64,000 bases of DNA, from assembly GCA_009911195.1 (NCBI GenBank), contig QXWV01000045.1:37696-101695 (forward strand), given 5' to 3'. Below are positions 1-7,922 of this stretch, piece after piece (the stretch's first letter is position 1; each line of letters begins with the position of its first letter). The stretch is from Lachnospiraceae bacterium. GTDB lineage: Bacteria > Bacillota > Clostridia > Lachnospirales > Lachnospiraceae. A program made the position numbers and the translations under genes. The notes under the pieces were generated by a model. That model did no database searches, was not told where the DNA came from, and saw nothing but the letters and a program-made list of their open reading frames with translations.

Positions 1-662
1 TCCCTGATTTCCCGCTCCCGTTTCACTACCATCCCAAGCACGCAAGTCATTACCCTGCCGACGGAGACTACCGCCCGGTCTGCTTTCAGGTAGGATTTTA
101 TCGCATTGCCGTATTTTAAAGTGAGCACCCGGGAAAAATTAATCCCCATCAAATAATCTTCTTTTGCCCTTAAATAGGCCGCGGAGCCAAGGTTGTCATA
201 TTCGGACAAATCTTTTGCTTCCCGGATACCCCTTAAAATCTCTTCCTCCGTCTGGGAATCTATCCACACACGTTTCCTCTGCTTCCCGTTTACTTTGGCT
301 TCCTGTTCCACCAGCCGGTAAATATATTCCCCCTCCCGCCCGGAGTCTGTACAGACATAAATCGTGCTCACATCCTGCCTGTTTAAAAGACCGCTGACAA
401 TGTCAAACTGTTTCTTCACATTTCCAATGACTTCATATTTAAATTTATCAGGAATAAAAGGAAGGGTAGCCAATGACCATCTTTTATATTTTTCATCATA
501 GACCTCCGGATAGCTCATGGTAACCAAATGCCCCACGCACCAGGTCACAATTGCATCCTCCGACTCCATATAGCCATCCCGGTTGCTCATATTCAATTTT
601 AACGCCTTGGCAAATTCCCTTGCTACGCTGGGTTTTTCCGCTATAAATAAATTTTTTCCCAT
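1..662 (-). CDS. topB: DNA topoisomerase III, N-terminal part (runs off window)
   Basis: Type IA topoisomerase, which relaxes and decatenates DNA through a 5'-phosphotyrosine intermediate. Only the first 220 codons lie in the window; the rest lies beyond base 1. The N-terminus starts MGKNLFIAEKPSVAREF, the usual Toprim opening with its conserved Glu. Around residue 105 there is TDSGREGEYIYR, matching the Toprim acidic/REGE motif. The active-site Tyr is outside the window. The start is the ATG at 662. TopB is found both in clostridial chromosomes and on conjugative elements. The neighbour is the amino-acid gene asd, and I see no conjugation genes, so a chromosomal copy is more likely. Confidence 0.88.
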   Translation of the reverse strand, partial: MGKNLFIAEKPSVAREFAKALKLNMSNRDGYMESEDAIVTWCVGHLVTMSYPEVYDEKYKRWSLATLPFIPDKFKYEVIGNVKKQFDIVSGLLNRQDVSTIYVCTDSGREGEYIYRLVEQEAKVNGKQRKRVWIDSQTEEEILRGIREAKDLSEYDNLGSAAYLRAKEDYLMGINFSRVLTLKYGNAIKSYLKADRAVVSVGRVMTCVLGMVVKREREIR

Positions 663-680
663 TCTATATTCATCCCAGAA

Positions 681-776
681 CAAGCCCTATCATTTAGAAA
701 TGATGAGGGCTTGCATGTATTCTCCCACAACCGGCCAAATACCCTGCCGCAAACAGAATGCATCAAGTTTGCGGCA
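681..776 (-). terminator. Two tandem hairpins downstream of asd
   Basis: Between asd and topB there are two strong inverted repeats. At 681-713, CAAGCCCT pairs with AGGGCTTG and continues, past a one-base bulge, as ATCATTT/AAATGAT. At 745-776, TGCCGCAAAC pairs with GTTTGCGGCA over a 12-base loop. Neither is followed by a clear U-tract on the minus strand, so they may protect the mRNA 3' end or terminate weakly. The terminator role is inferred. Confidence 0.35.
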
Positions 777-813
777 CTGCCTAATTATATCGTTAGTATT
801 TGACTCGTGAGAA

Positions 814-1899
814 CTATTTCTTTGTAATATATCCCTGTGCTTTTAACAGCTCTGCGCAAAGAACTGCACCGCCGGCCGCCCCCCTCACCGTATTGTGGGA
901 TAAGCCTACAAATTTCCAGTCATATACCGTATCTTCCCGCAGACGTCCTACGCTTACACCCATTCCGTTTTCAAAGTCTACATCAAGGGTCACCTGAGGG
1001 CGGTTATCCTCCTCCAGATACTGGATAAACTGCTTTGGCGCGCTGGGCAGTTCAAGTTCCTGGGGAACACCCTTAAACTGAAGCAGCTTTTCCACAAGCT
1101 GTTCTTTTGTCACCTTCTTTTTAAACTTTACAAATACCGCAGCCGTATGCCCGTTCAAAACAGGTACGCGGATGCATTGGCAAGTAATAACCGGGGATGC
1201 GGCCGGAACAATTACCCCGTCCTCAATTTTCCCCCAAATCCTTAAAGGCTCTTTTTCGCTTTTTTCTTCTTCGCCGCCGATATAAGGAATAATGTTACCT
1301 TCCATTTCCGGCCAGTCCTTAAAAGTTTTTCCAGCTCCGGAAATGGCCTGATATGTAGTCGCCACCACTTCATAAGGCTCGAATTCCTTCCAGGCAGTCA
1401 GCACCGGGGCATAGCTTTGGATGGAGCAGTTTGGCTTTACGGCCACAAACCCACGCACCGTTCCCAGCCTCTTTTTCTGGAAATCAATTACCTTCATATG
1501 TTCCGGATTGATTTCCGGCACTACCATCGGAACATCCGGCGTCCATCTGTGGGCACTGTTGTTGGAAACCACCGGTGTCTCCGTTTTCGCATATTCCTCT
1601 TCGATTTTCTTGATTTCATCCTTTGTCATATCCACTGCACTAAAGACAAAATCCACCTGGGCCGCCACTTTTTCCACTTCATTTACATTCATTACCACTA
1701 TATCTTTTACCGCTTCCGGCATAGGTGTTGTCATTTTCCATCTGCCGCCTACTGCCTCCTCATATGTCTTGCCTGCGGACCGCGGGCTGGCTGCAATCGT
1801 TGTTACTTCAAACCATGGATGGTTTTCTAACAGGGAAATAAACCTCTGCCCTACCATACCGGTTCCTCCTAAAATGCCTACCTTTAACTTTTCGCTCAT
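814..1899 (-). CDS. asd: Aspartate-semialdehyde dehydrogenase (archaeal/fungal-type)
   Basis: NADPH-dependent reduction of aspartyl phosphate to aspartate semialdehyde, the branch point to lysine/diaminopimelate, threonine and methionine. The 361-residue protein has the nucleotide-binding GGTGMVG at residues 11-17, the active-site Cys in KPNCSIQSY at about residue 158, and a catalytic-type His in LNGHTAAVF near 251. The length and these motifs resemble the archaeal/eukaryotic Asd branch rather than the usual E. coli form; this branch also occurs in clostridia. The ATG at 1899 follows GAGG at good spacing; the in-frame ATG at 1932 has no such site. It lies 42 bases after argH and is probably cotranscribed. 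Confidence 0.93.
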   Translation of the reverse strand: MSEKLKVGILGGTGMVGQRFISLLENHPWFEVTTIAASPRSAGKTYEEAVGGRWKMTTPMPEAVKDIVVMNVNEVEKVAAQVDFVFSAVDMTKDEIKKIEEEYAKTETPVVSNNSAHRWTPDVPMVVPEINPEHMKVIDFQKKRLGTVRGFVAVKPNCSIQSYAPVLTAWKEFEPYEVVATTYQAISGAGKTFKDWPEMEGNIIPYIGGEEEKSEKEPLRIWGKIEDGVIVPAASPVITCQCIRVPVLNGHTAAVFVKFKKKVTKEQLVEKLLQFKGVPQELELPSAPKQFIQYLEEDNRPQVTLDVDFENGMGVSVGRLREDTVYDWKFVGLSHNTVRGAAGGAVLCAELLKAQGYITKK

Positions 1900-1941
1900 G
1901 GTTACCTCATTTCCGCGTAATTTATTACGCATTTTTGCTTT

Positions 1942-3366
1942 CTATATGCTTAGTTCTTTATTTCCTTTGGTAAAAACTCCTGTTAACCAGCTATTTTCTA
2001 TTATTTCTTTATATTTAGCGATTGCCTCCTCCATAGCCTTTGTTCCCGGAGCGCCGGTTGTCAGACGCCTTTCCACACATGCTTTCAGGCTTACCGCATC
2101 ATAGATATCCCCTTCAAATACCGGGCTAATCGCTTTTAGCTCTTCTATACCCAATGCTTCGATACAAGTATTCTTCTCAATGCAATAAAGCACCAACTGG
2201 CCGATGATTCCATGGGCATCCCTAAACGGAACGCCTTTCCCTACCAGATAATCCGCCGCATCCGTGGCATTGGTAAAGCCATTCATCGCGCTATCCGCCA
2301 TCACTTCATGATTAAATTTCATTGTTTTTAACATACCGGTAAATAACGCCAGGCAGCCCTTCACCGTATCAATGGCATCAAAAGTAAGCTCCTTATCCTC
2401 CTGCATGTCCTTGTTATACGCAAGGGGGATTCCCTTCATAACGGTCAGCATGGAGACAAGGGCTCCATACACCCGTCCGGTTTTCCCTCTGACAAGCTCT
2501 GCGATATCCGGGTTCTTTTTCTGCGGCATAATGCTACTACCCGTGGAATAGGCATCATCTATTTCTATAAAATGATATTCATTGGAATTCCATATAATGA
2601 CTTCTTCGCAAAAACGGCTTAAATGCATCATCACTGTGGATAAGGCGGATAAAAATTCAATGATATAATCCCTGTCCGCTACAGAATCCATGCTGTTCAA
2701 AGTAGGCCCTTCAAACCCAAGCAAGGATGCAGTGTATCCCCTGTCCAGCGGATAAGTTGTTCCGGCCAGTGCTCCGGCGCCCAGCGGGCAATAATTCATC
2801 CTTTTGTAAATATCCTTCATCCTTAAACTGTCACGATGGAACATCTCAAAATAAGCTCCCATATGATGTGCCAGCGTAATAGGCTGAGCCTTTTGCAAAT
2901 GGGTAAAACCAGGCATATAAGTGCCCTTATTTTTTTCCATTACCGAAAGCAATGTCCGTAGCAGTTCTTCCAGTTCTTCCGCCACATTCAAAATTTCTTT
3001 TCTAATATACAACTTCATGTCCAAGGCTACCTGGTCATTACGGCTTCTGCCCGTATGAAGCTTTTTGCCCGCCTCCCCTATCCTTTCGGTCAGGTTTGCT
3101 TCCACAAAGCTATGAATATCTTCATACGCATCGGTAATTTCCAGCTTGCCGGACTTTACATCCTCTCTAATTCCCACAAGCCCTTTTACAATCGCATTCT
3201 TTTCATCTTCCGACAATATCCCTTGCTTTTCCAACATTACCGCATGGGCGATACTCCCTTCGATATCCTCTTCAAATAGCTTCCTGTCAAAAGAAATGGA
3301 TGCATTAAAACGATAAACCAGTTCATCCGTCTCCTTTGTAAAGCGTCCGCCCCAAAGCTGTGCCAT
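1942..3366 (-). CDS. argH: Argininosuccinate lyase
   Basis: Last step of arginine synthesis: argininosuccinate to arginine plus fumarate, in the cytoplasm. The 474-residue length is normal for the fumarase/aspartase superfamily. The signature GSSIMPQKKNPD is at about residues 276-287, the catalytic-loop serine is within it, and TGRSRNDQ (105-112) is the usual ASL active-site segment. AGGAGG lies upstream of the ATG at 3366. It is first in an apparent argH-asd unit. No argG is nearby. Confidence 0.96.
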   Translation of the reverse strand: MAQLWGGRFTKETDELVYRFNASISFDRKLFEEDIEGSIAHAVMLEKQGILSEDEKNAIVKGLVGIREDVKSGKLEITDAYEDIHSFVEANLTERIGEAGKKLHTGRSRNDQVALDMKLYIRKEILNVAEELEELLRTLLSVMEKNKGTYMPGFTHLQKAQPITLAHHMGAYFEMFHRDSLRMKDIYKRMNYCPLGAGALAGTTYPLDRGYTASLLGFEGPTLNSMDSVADRDYIIEFLSALSTVMMHLSRFCEEVIIWNSNEYHFIEIDDAYSTGSSIMPQKKNPDIAELVRGKTGRVYGALVSMLTVMKGIPLAYNKDMQEDKELTFDAIDTVKGCLALFTGMLKTMKFNHEVMADSAMNGFTNATDAADYLVGKGVPFRDAHGIIGQLVLYCIEKNTCIEALGIEELKAISPVFEGDIYDAVSLKACVERRLTTGAPGTKAMEEAIAKYKEIIENSWLTGVFTKGNKELSI

Positions 3367-3455
3367 AGCATTTTCCTCCTAAGCTCATCCAAAACAGTAA
3401 ATTGATACTATCACATTTTTTTCCCTTTTTCAATATTTTCTTACTTTTTGAAAAT

Positions 3456-3554
3456 GGGGCTGCTGCAAAATTTACGGATTTCGCAATATATAGTTGAAAC
3501 GTTGCGAATGTCCATACTATATGTTGCGTAAATTCGCCATTTTACAACAGCCCC
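3456..3554. repeat. MITE-like 99-bp inverted repeat
   Basis: The ends are imperfect inverted repeats: GGGGCTGCTGCAAAAT on the left and, read on the other strand, GGGGCTGTTGTAAAAT on the right. Inside them a second imperfect pair (TTTCGCAATATATAGT against TTTACGCAACATATAGT) makes a long nested hairpin. There is no ORF. It sits between two genes with no T-run, so it looks more like a miniature inverted-repeat element than a simple terminator. The parent transposon is not visible here. Confidence 0.55.
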
Positions 3555-3596
3555 TTGCCTGGCTGACGCTGTCTGCACATACGTCCGCAGGGTACA

Positions 3597-5753
3597 CTAC
3601 ACCGTGAAATCAAATGTTAAGATTGTTCCGTCCTCTAATCCAATAGACAGGGTATGGCTTCCCTCTGGTATGGAAATTGACGAATCCAGCACTGAAAGAG
3701 TCAGCACATTGTCCACCAGGTCACCTTCAGAGCTATATGTTGCCTCAAATGAAAGCCGTTTATCGATTCCGCTGATTTGGGTCTGGCTATTATCATAGAG
3801 CCCATTTATTGTCTGGTTAAACACTACCTTGAGCGTTGCCCTGTCTGAAGCCTTGAGGACCGTTACACCTGTAATTTCCGGTTGAACCGAATCATCCGGT
3901 TCCGGATTCGGAGCGGTATATTCAGGAATCTGCTCATAGCTGTAGAAGTCCTCCCTGTTGCCCCTCTCATCCTCCGATGCACAGCAGAACCATTGGCCTG
4001 CCGTTATGCCCGTGACTGTTATATAATTCAAGCCATATCCTATGGAAACTTTCATACCCTGGGCATAAATCTGTGTAGGGTCCTTGGCAACAATCGTACC
4101 TTCACCCTCTACTTCATCCTGGATTGCATAGTAAAGCGTTCCTGCTTCATCTGAGTTGACAACAACTTTTATTGTATCCACATCTGTCCACTCGATGCTT
4201 CTTACGTCAACCCTGGGGGCCTGTAAGTCAAGGTAGCATGTACCCTTTAATTGTGTACCATCCTTCATGTTAATAAGAATCGTATAAGTATTATTACCAT
4301 TAGGGATGCTGCCTCTTTGCATATACACACGGTAAATCCTATTATCCGAAGTCCTTACTTCTCCAAGCGTTGTCTGGCTCGACGGACAGCTTATATCAAA
4401 CTGCTCCAGAACTAGGCTTTCTGATGTGGCGCTCTCCAGTTCTATCTCAAAACCATACAGGAATTCACCATTTTCCAGTTTCTCAGCGAATGCCTCAGCC
4501 CTTTGGATTGCAGTTGTATTATCCTCATAGACTTCTCCGCCAATGGAAAGGCTTTTTACCAACGTTGATTTTCCCTCTGTATTGACAGCCACATAATGCA
4601 TGGTATATGACATGCCCTCACTCAGGCCGGAAACAATAAAGCTATTCTCATGCTGTTTCATTTCCACCTTAACACCATTACCGATAATTTCCGATTCCGT
4701 TATTTCAGTTGATTCCATGGAAACCGCTCGTGCCGAATCCTGCCCACTTTCCTTTAAAATGTAGCAAAAATAACCTGGCTGGTCTGAATTATAGGTAATC
4801 CGAGCCTCGCCGGCACTTGTGCGGGCAGCACTAATACCTGCAATCTGTGCACAATCTGTCCTATAAACAAAGACCTTTGAAATTGCTGTTCCATCAGCAA
4901 GTGTAATCTGTATATCGTATTCCTGGTCTCTGTAATAGGTAGTAGCCAAGTCATAGACCATATTATCATTCGTGGACACAGACAATATCGTCATATCGGA
5001 ACCGCCACTGTTACATATAATACTGAACGCTCCCAGTGCAAGGGGCTGTTCCGTCTTCTGATTCAAAGTAACCCTGATGCGTCCATTACCCATAACCTCC
5101 ACGCTTTGAATCGCAAAGCCTCCTTTTTCCGGCTCCGCGGGGCTGCTTGTATCTTCTTCAACCTTTACCGCCGTTTCTTTGTCCTTTGCCGCCACTTCTT
5201 TGGCCCTTATTGCCGCTTCTTTTTCGGCCATTACCGTAGCTTCGCTTCTTCCCTCACGGCCTTCCTGCTTCCCAAATTCCTTATAATGCTTATAAGCTGC
5301 CATTATATCCGTGCCAAGAACCGCCTGCAAATCGCTGTACCTGTTAAGATAATCCACAGGGTCAAAGCCGGTGCCATTATCTCTGTGCTCAAATGCCCCA
5401 TAGGAAAAATAATGTGAGACATAAGCATCCCAGTCATCCCCAAATGCATCCTGAAGGTCCGGATATTTCTCCCTATATTCGACTATATCTATCATTTCAT
5501 TCATTTGTCTGCCCTCCAAAAGCCCAAACTTCATGAAATGTTCCAGCAGAAGAGCCCTGGCATAACCATATACTTCCTTAAGGTCCGAGTATTCATCCGC
5601 ATAATAATGTTCGTCAAAAACATCTTCTATCCCTATCTCTTGTGCATAACTAATGTTGCTGCTCAACACTACCGCTCCTGCGACTGCAGCAATGGCAATT
5701 CTTCTCCCTTTTTTTGCTGCTTTCATCAACTTTTTCCTAACTGCTTCCCTCAT
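3597..5753 (-). CDS. Secreted/cell-surface repeat protein of unknown function
   Basis: 718 residues from the ATG at 5753, which follows AGGAAG; the in-frame TTG at 5801 lacks a site. A basic N-terminus and hydrophobic stretch (IAIAAVAGAVVLSSNISYA) form a signal peptide with a likely cut after SYA. Next come three repeats of about 45 residues, each with a Y..EYSDL / YREKYPDL / YLNRYSDL core and ending near a GR/HR motif, then a charged Ala/Lys/Glu linker. Two related beta-rich domains follow, with matching NSDQPGYFCYIL and NSDEAGTLYYAI segments, and a third partial unit forms the C-terminus. There is no LPXTG or C-terminal anchor, so wall association would be non-covalent. I do not recognise a catalytic domain. 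It is a single gene with its own upstream region. Confidence 0.75.
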   Translation of the reverse strand: MREAVRKKLMKAAKKGRRIAIAAVAGAVVLSSNISYAQEIGIEDVFDEHYYADEYSDLKEVYGYARALLLEHFMKFGLLEGRQMNEMIDIVEYREKYPDLQDAFGDDWDAYVSHYFSYGAFEHRDNGTGFDPVDYLNRYSDLQAVLGTDIMAAYKHYKEFGKQEGREGRSEATVMAEKEAAIRAKEVAAKDKETAVKVEEDTSSPAEPEKGGFAIQSVEVMGNGRIRVTLNQKTEQPLALGAFSIICNSGGSDMTILSVSTNDNMVYDLATTYYRDQEYDIQITLADGTAISKVFVYRTDCAQIAGISAARTSAGEARITYNSDQPGYFCYILKESGQDSARAVSMESTEITESEIIGNGVKVEMKQHENSFIVSGLSEGMSYTMHYVAVNTEGKSTLVKSLSIGGEVYEDNTTAIQRAEAFAEKLENGEFLYGFEIELESATSESLVLEQFDISCPSSQTTLGEVRTSDNRIYRVYMQRGSIPNGNNTYTILINMKDGTQLKGTCYLDLQAPRVDVRSIEWTDVDTIKVVVNSDEAGTLYYAIQDEVEGEGTIVAKDPTQIYAQGMKVSIGYGLNYITVTGITAGQWFCCASEDERGNREDFYSYEQIPEYTAPNPEPDDSVQPEITGVTVLKASDRATLKVVFNQTINGLYDNSQTQISGIDKRLSFEATYSSEGDLVDNVLTLSVLDSSISIPEGSHTLSIGLEDGTILTFDFTV

Positions 5754-6254
5754 TGTCCTGTTCTTCCTTTCTATGTTTATTTTTTTAATAACCAATTGCA
5801 AAACCAGTAAGCTTACTGAATGTTCTCACATCTTAGAGTTTCACAATCATATATTTCATTTTTAAAATGTATTAGTTAAAATTTAAATATCAAACAATAT
5901 CTGGAAATTTACTTCAAGCATTTTTTATCATATTGCTTTTTTCCTCTAACGTCAAGTAATCCGCAACTTTTTTGCGCAATTATTCAATTATATTCTATAA
6001 ACCTCCAAAATGCAATTGTAGTCCTTAATTATCATGAAGTTTTATGCAAAGTTGCTCAATTGAAAAATGGCCTATTTATTGGATGCTAAGTCACAAACTT
6101 TGCATAAGCAATTCTACCCCATTTAACAAAAAGATAGAAACTGCATGTGATGATGCGAAAAAAATGGGGAAGCTCAAATTTCTTGCTCCATTACCAACTC
6201 ACACCATTTTTCTTCCTTTCATATAATAAGCATATATGAAGTTGGAGGAAGCTT
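5754..6254. promoter_or_regulatory. Divergent AT-rich regulatory region with paired inverted repeats
   Basis: This gene-free 500-bp stretch separates the surface protein from the ABC importer. It contains a perfect 14-bp palindrome CAGTAAGCTTACTG (5805-5818), a perfect 12-bp inverted repeat TTATGCAAAGTT (6042-6053) / AACTTTGCATAA (6096-6107), and an 8-bp pair CCCCATTT/AAATGGGG (about 6117 and 6163). The importer has a clear GGAGG site just before its ATG at 6255. I see no TPP riboswitch core. The palindromes could be operators or RNA stems; that is inference. Confidence 0.4.
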
Positions 6255-7073
6255 ATGACACAACCGATATTAGAGTTAAACGATATCTGCTATTCCTACC
6301 ACAGCTTAAAAGGCGAAACAGATGCTTTATCCCATATATCCTTTCAAGTAAAAAAAGGCGAGTTTTTGGCAATTGTAGGGCCTTCCGGATGCGGAAAATC
6401 AACGCTTTTATCCATTATCTTTGGCCTTATCGCCCCAGAAAGCGGGGAAGTACACTTTCCTCACAACGCTAAAAACAACGGGGATGAGCACCACCAGATA
6501 AAGAGTTGTCCGCGCATAGGATACATGCTCCAGCATGACCATCTATTAGAATGGCGCACCATTTATAACAATGTAATCCTGGGGCTGGAAATCAACCATC
6601 AGGTTACCCCGGAGAAAACTGCCCGCGCCATGGAACTTCTCAAAGATTATGGACTCTATAAATTCAAAGACAAAAAACCAGGGGAACTGTCCGGAGGAAT
6701 GAAACAGCGTGCCGCACTAATCCGTACTCTTATCCTGGACCCGGAAATCCTCCTGCTCGATGAACCATTCAGCGCGCTGGACTATCAGACAAGGCTATCC
6801 GTTTCTTCCGACATCTGCAGTATCATTCGTTCTACGAAGAAAACGGCCATTTTAGTGACCCACGATTTATCTGAAGCCATCAGTCTTGCCGACCGCATTC
6901 TTGTTTTAAGCAAACGCCCGGCCACAATCAAATGCGATATACCTATCCATTTGACTATAACTGATACCTCTCTCCTTGCTTCCCGGAACGCACCGGAATA
7001 TCAGGGATATTTTAATCAATTATGGAAGGAGATTTCTGATGAAAACCATATACCGAACCCACCAGATGACTAA
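6255..7073 (+). CDS. ABC transporter ATP-binding protein (NitT/TauT type)
   Basis: Cytoplasmic ATPase of an importer. Walker A GPSGCGKST is at about residues 42-50, the Q-loop in YMLQHDHLLEW near 95, the signature LSGGMKQR near 150, and Walker B ILLLDEPFSALD near 170, followed by the switch His in LVTHDLSEA. The pattern is closest to the nitrate/sulfonate/pyrimidine-precursor (SsuB/TauB/ThiZ) ATPases. At 272 residues the length is normal. The ribosome binding site GGAGG precedes the ATG. The 3' end overlaps the permease gene by 35 bases. No substrate-binding protein gene is adjacent, so the substrate cannot be assigned. Confidence 0.88.
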   Translation: MTQPILELNDICYSYHSLKGETDALSHISFQVKKGEFLAIVGPSGCGKSTLLSIIFGLIAPESGEVHFPHNAKNNGDEHHQIKSCPRIGYMLQHDHLLEWRTIYNNVILGLEINHQVTPEKTARAMELLKDYGLYKFKDKKPGELSGGMKQRAALIRTLILDPEILLLDEPFSALDYQTRLSVSSDICSIIRSTKKTAILVTHDLSEAISLADRILVLSKRPATIKCDIPIHLTITDTSLLASRNAPEYQGYFNQLWKEISDENHIPNPPDD

Positions 7074-7866
7074 TACCCCGTTGAGCAAGCAGGAAATTTT
7101 TGAGCGCACCCATAGGAGGCATCACCGGATAGTTGCCTGTATCCGCCTGCTTATTCTCATTTTATTTCTATCGCTTTGGGAGTTCAGCGCCCAAATGGGC
7201 TATATTGATGCATTCTTTTTCAGCAGTCCCAGTAAAGTTGCCCTATGTTTTGCCGACATGATAAAAGACGGTACTTTTTTTATTAATACGGGAATTACCC
7301 TGTTGGAAACTATCGCAAGTTTCTTCCTTGTATTTGTAATAGGAATGCTGTTTGCAACCCTTTTATGGTATTCCGACAAGTGTGCCGAAGTGCTGGAGCC
7401 TTATCTGGTAATTTTAAACAGCCTGCCCAAGTCCGCTCTTGCCCCCCTATTCATTGTATGGCTGGGCACTGGAATAAATACCATAATTGTAGCAGGAATT
7501 TCAGTCGCAATATTCGGCTCCATCATCAATCTTTATACCGGTTTTCGACAAACTGACGAAGAAAAAATCAAACTGATTTATACTTTGGGCGGCCAAAAGA
7601 AGACCGCATTTTTGAAAGTAGTGCTTCCTGGCTCCATCCCCATTATTTTAAGCAATATGAAAGTTAATATTGGCCTGGCTCTGGTAGGCGTCATCATTGG
7701 CGAGTTCCTTGCAGCCCGAAGGGGACTTGGATATTTGATTATTTATGGTTCTCAGGTATTCCAGCTCCACTTGGTAATCACATCCATCATTATCCTCTGC
7801 ATCATTGCCATGGCGCTTTACCAGTTGATTCAGGCCCTGGAACATTTTTACCGGAAAAAAGTATGA
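7039..7866 (+). CDS. ABC transporter permease (NitT/TauT type, BPD_transp_1)
   Basis: 275-residue inner-membrane permease with about six hydrophobic segments (first near residues 25-50). It carries the EAA-like cytoplasmic loop LIYTLGGQKKTAFLKVVLPGSIP, where it would dock with the ATPase at 6255. The ATG at 7039 is chosen because AAGGAG lies 8 bases upstream; the ATG at 6976 is inside the ATPase gene with no such site. It resembles SsuC/TauC/ThiX permeases. The pair ends in an intrinsic terminator. Substrate unknown. Confidence 0.86.
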   Translation: MKTIYRTHQMTNTPLSKQEIFERTHRRHHRIVACIRLLILILFLSLWEFSAQMGYIDAFFFSSPSKVALCFADMIKDGTFFINTGITLLETIASFFLVFVIGMLFATLLWYSDKCAEVLEPYLVILNSLPKSALAPLFIVWLGTGINTIIVAGISVAIFGSIINLYTGFRQTDEEKIKLIYTLGGQKKTAFLKVVLPGSIPIILSNMKVNIGLALVGVIIGEFLAARRGLGYLIIYGSQVFQLHLVITSIIILCIIAMALYQLIQALEHFYRKKV

Positions 7867-7873
7867 ACAGTCA

Positions 7874-7904
7874 AAAACCACCGTCTAACCGGTGGTTTTA
7901 TTTT
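7874..7904 (+). terminator. Intrinsic terminator after the ABC importer
   Basis: AAAACCACCG (7874-7883) pairs perfectly with CGGTGGTTTT (7890-7899) over a six-base loop, followed by A and TTTTT. It lies 8 bases after the permease stop. Confidence 0.85.
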
Positions 7905-7922
7905 TACGAAAAAATCCTTGAC

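Noticed and set aside
1421..2104. 227-codon plus-strand ORF
   Set aside because: It is antisense to asd and argH and has no ribosome binding site or family motif.
5865..6240. TPP riboswitch before the importer
   Set aside because: No CUGAGA or matching core and helices were found.
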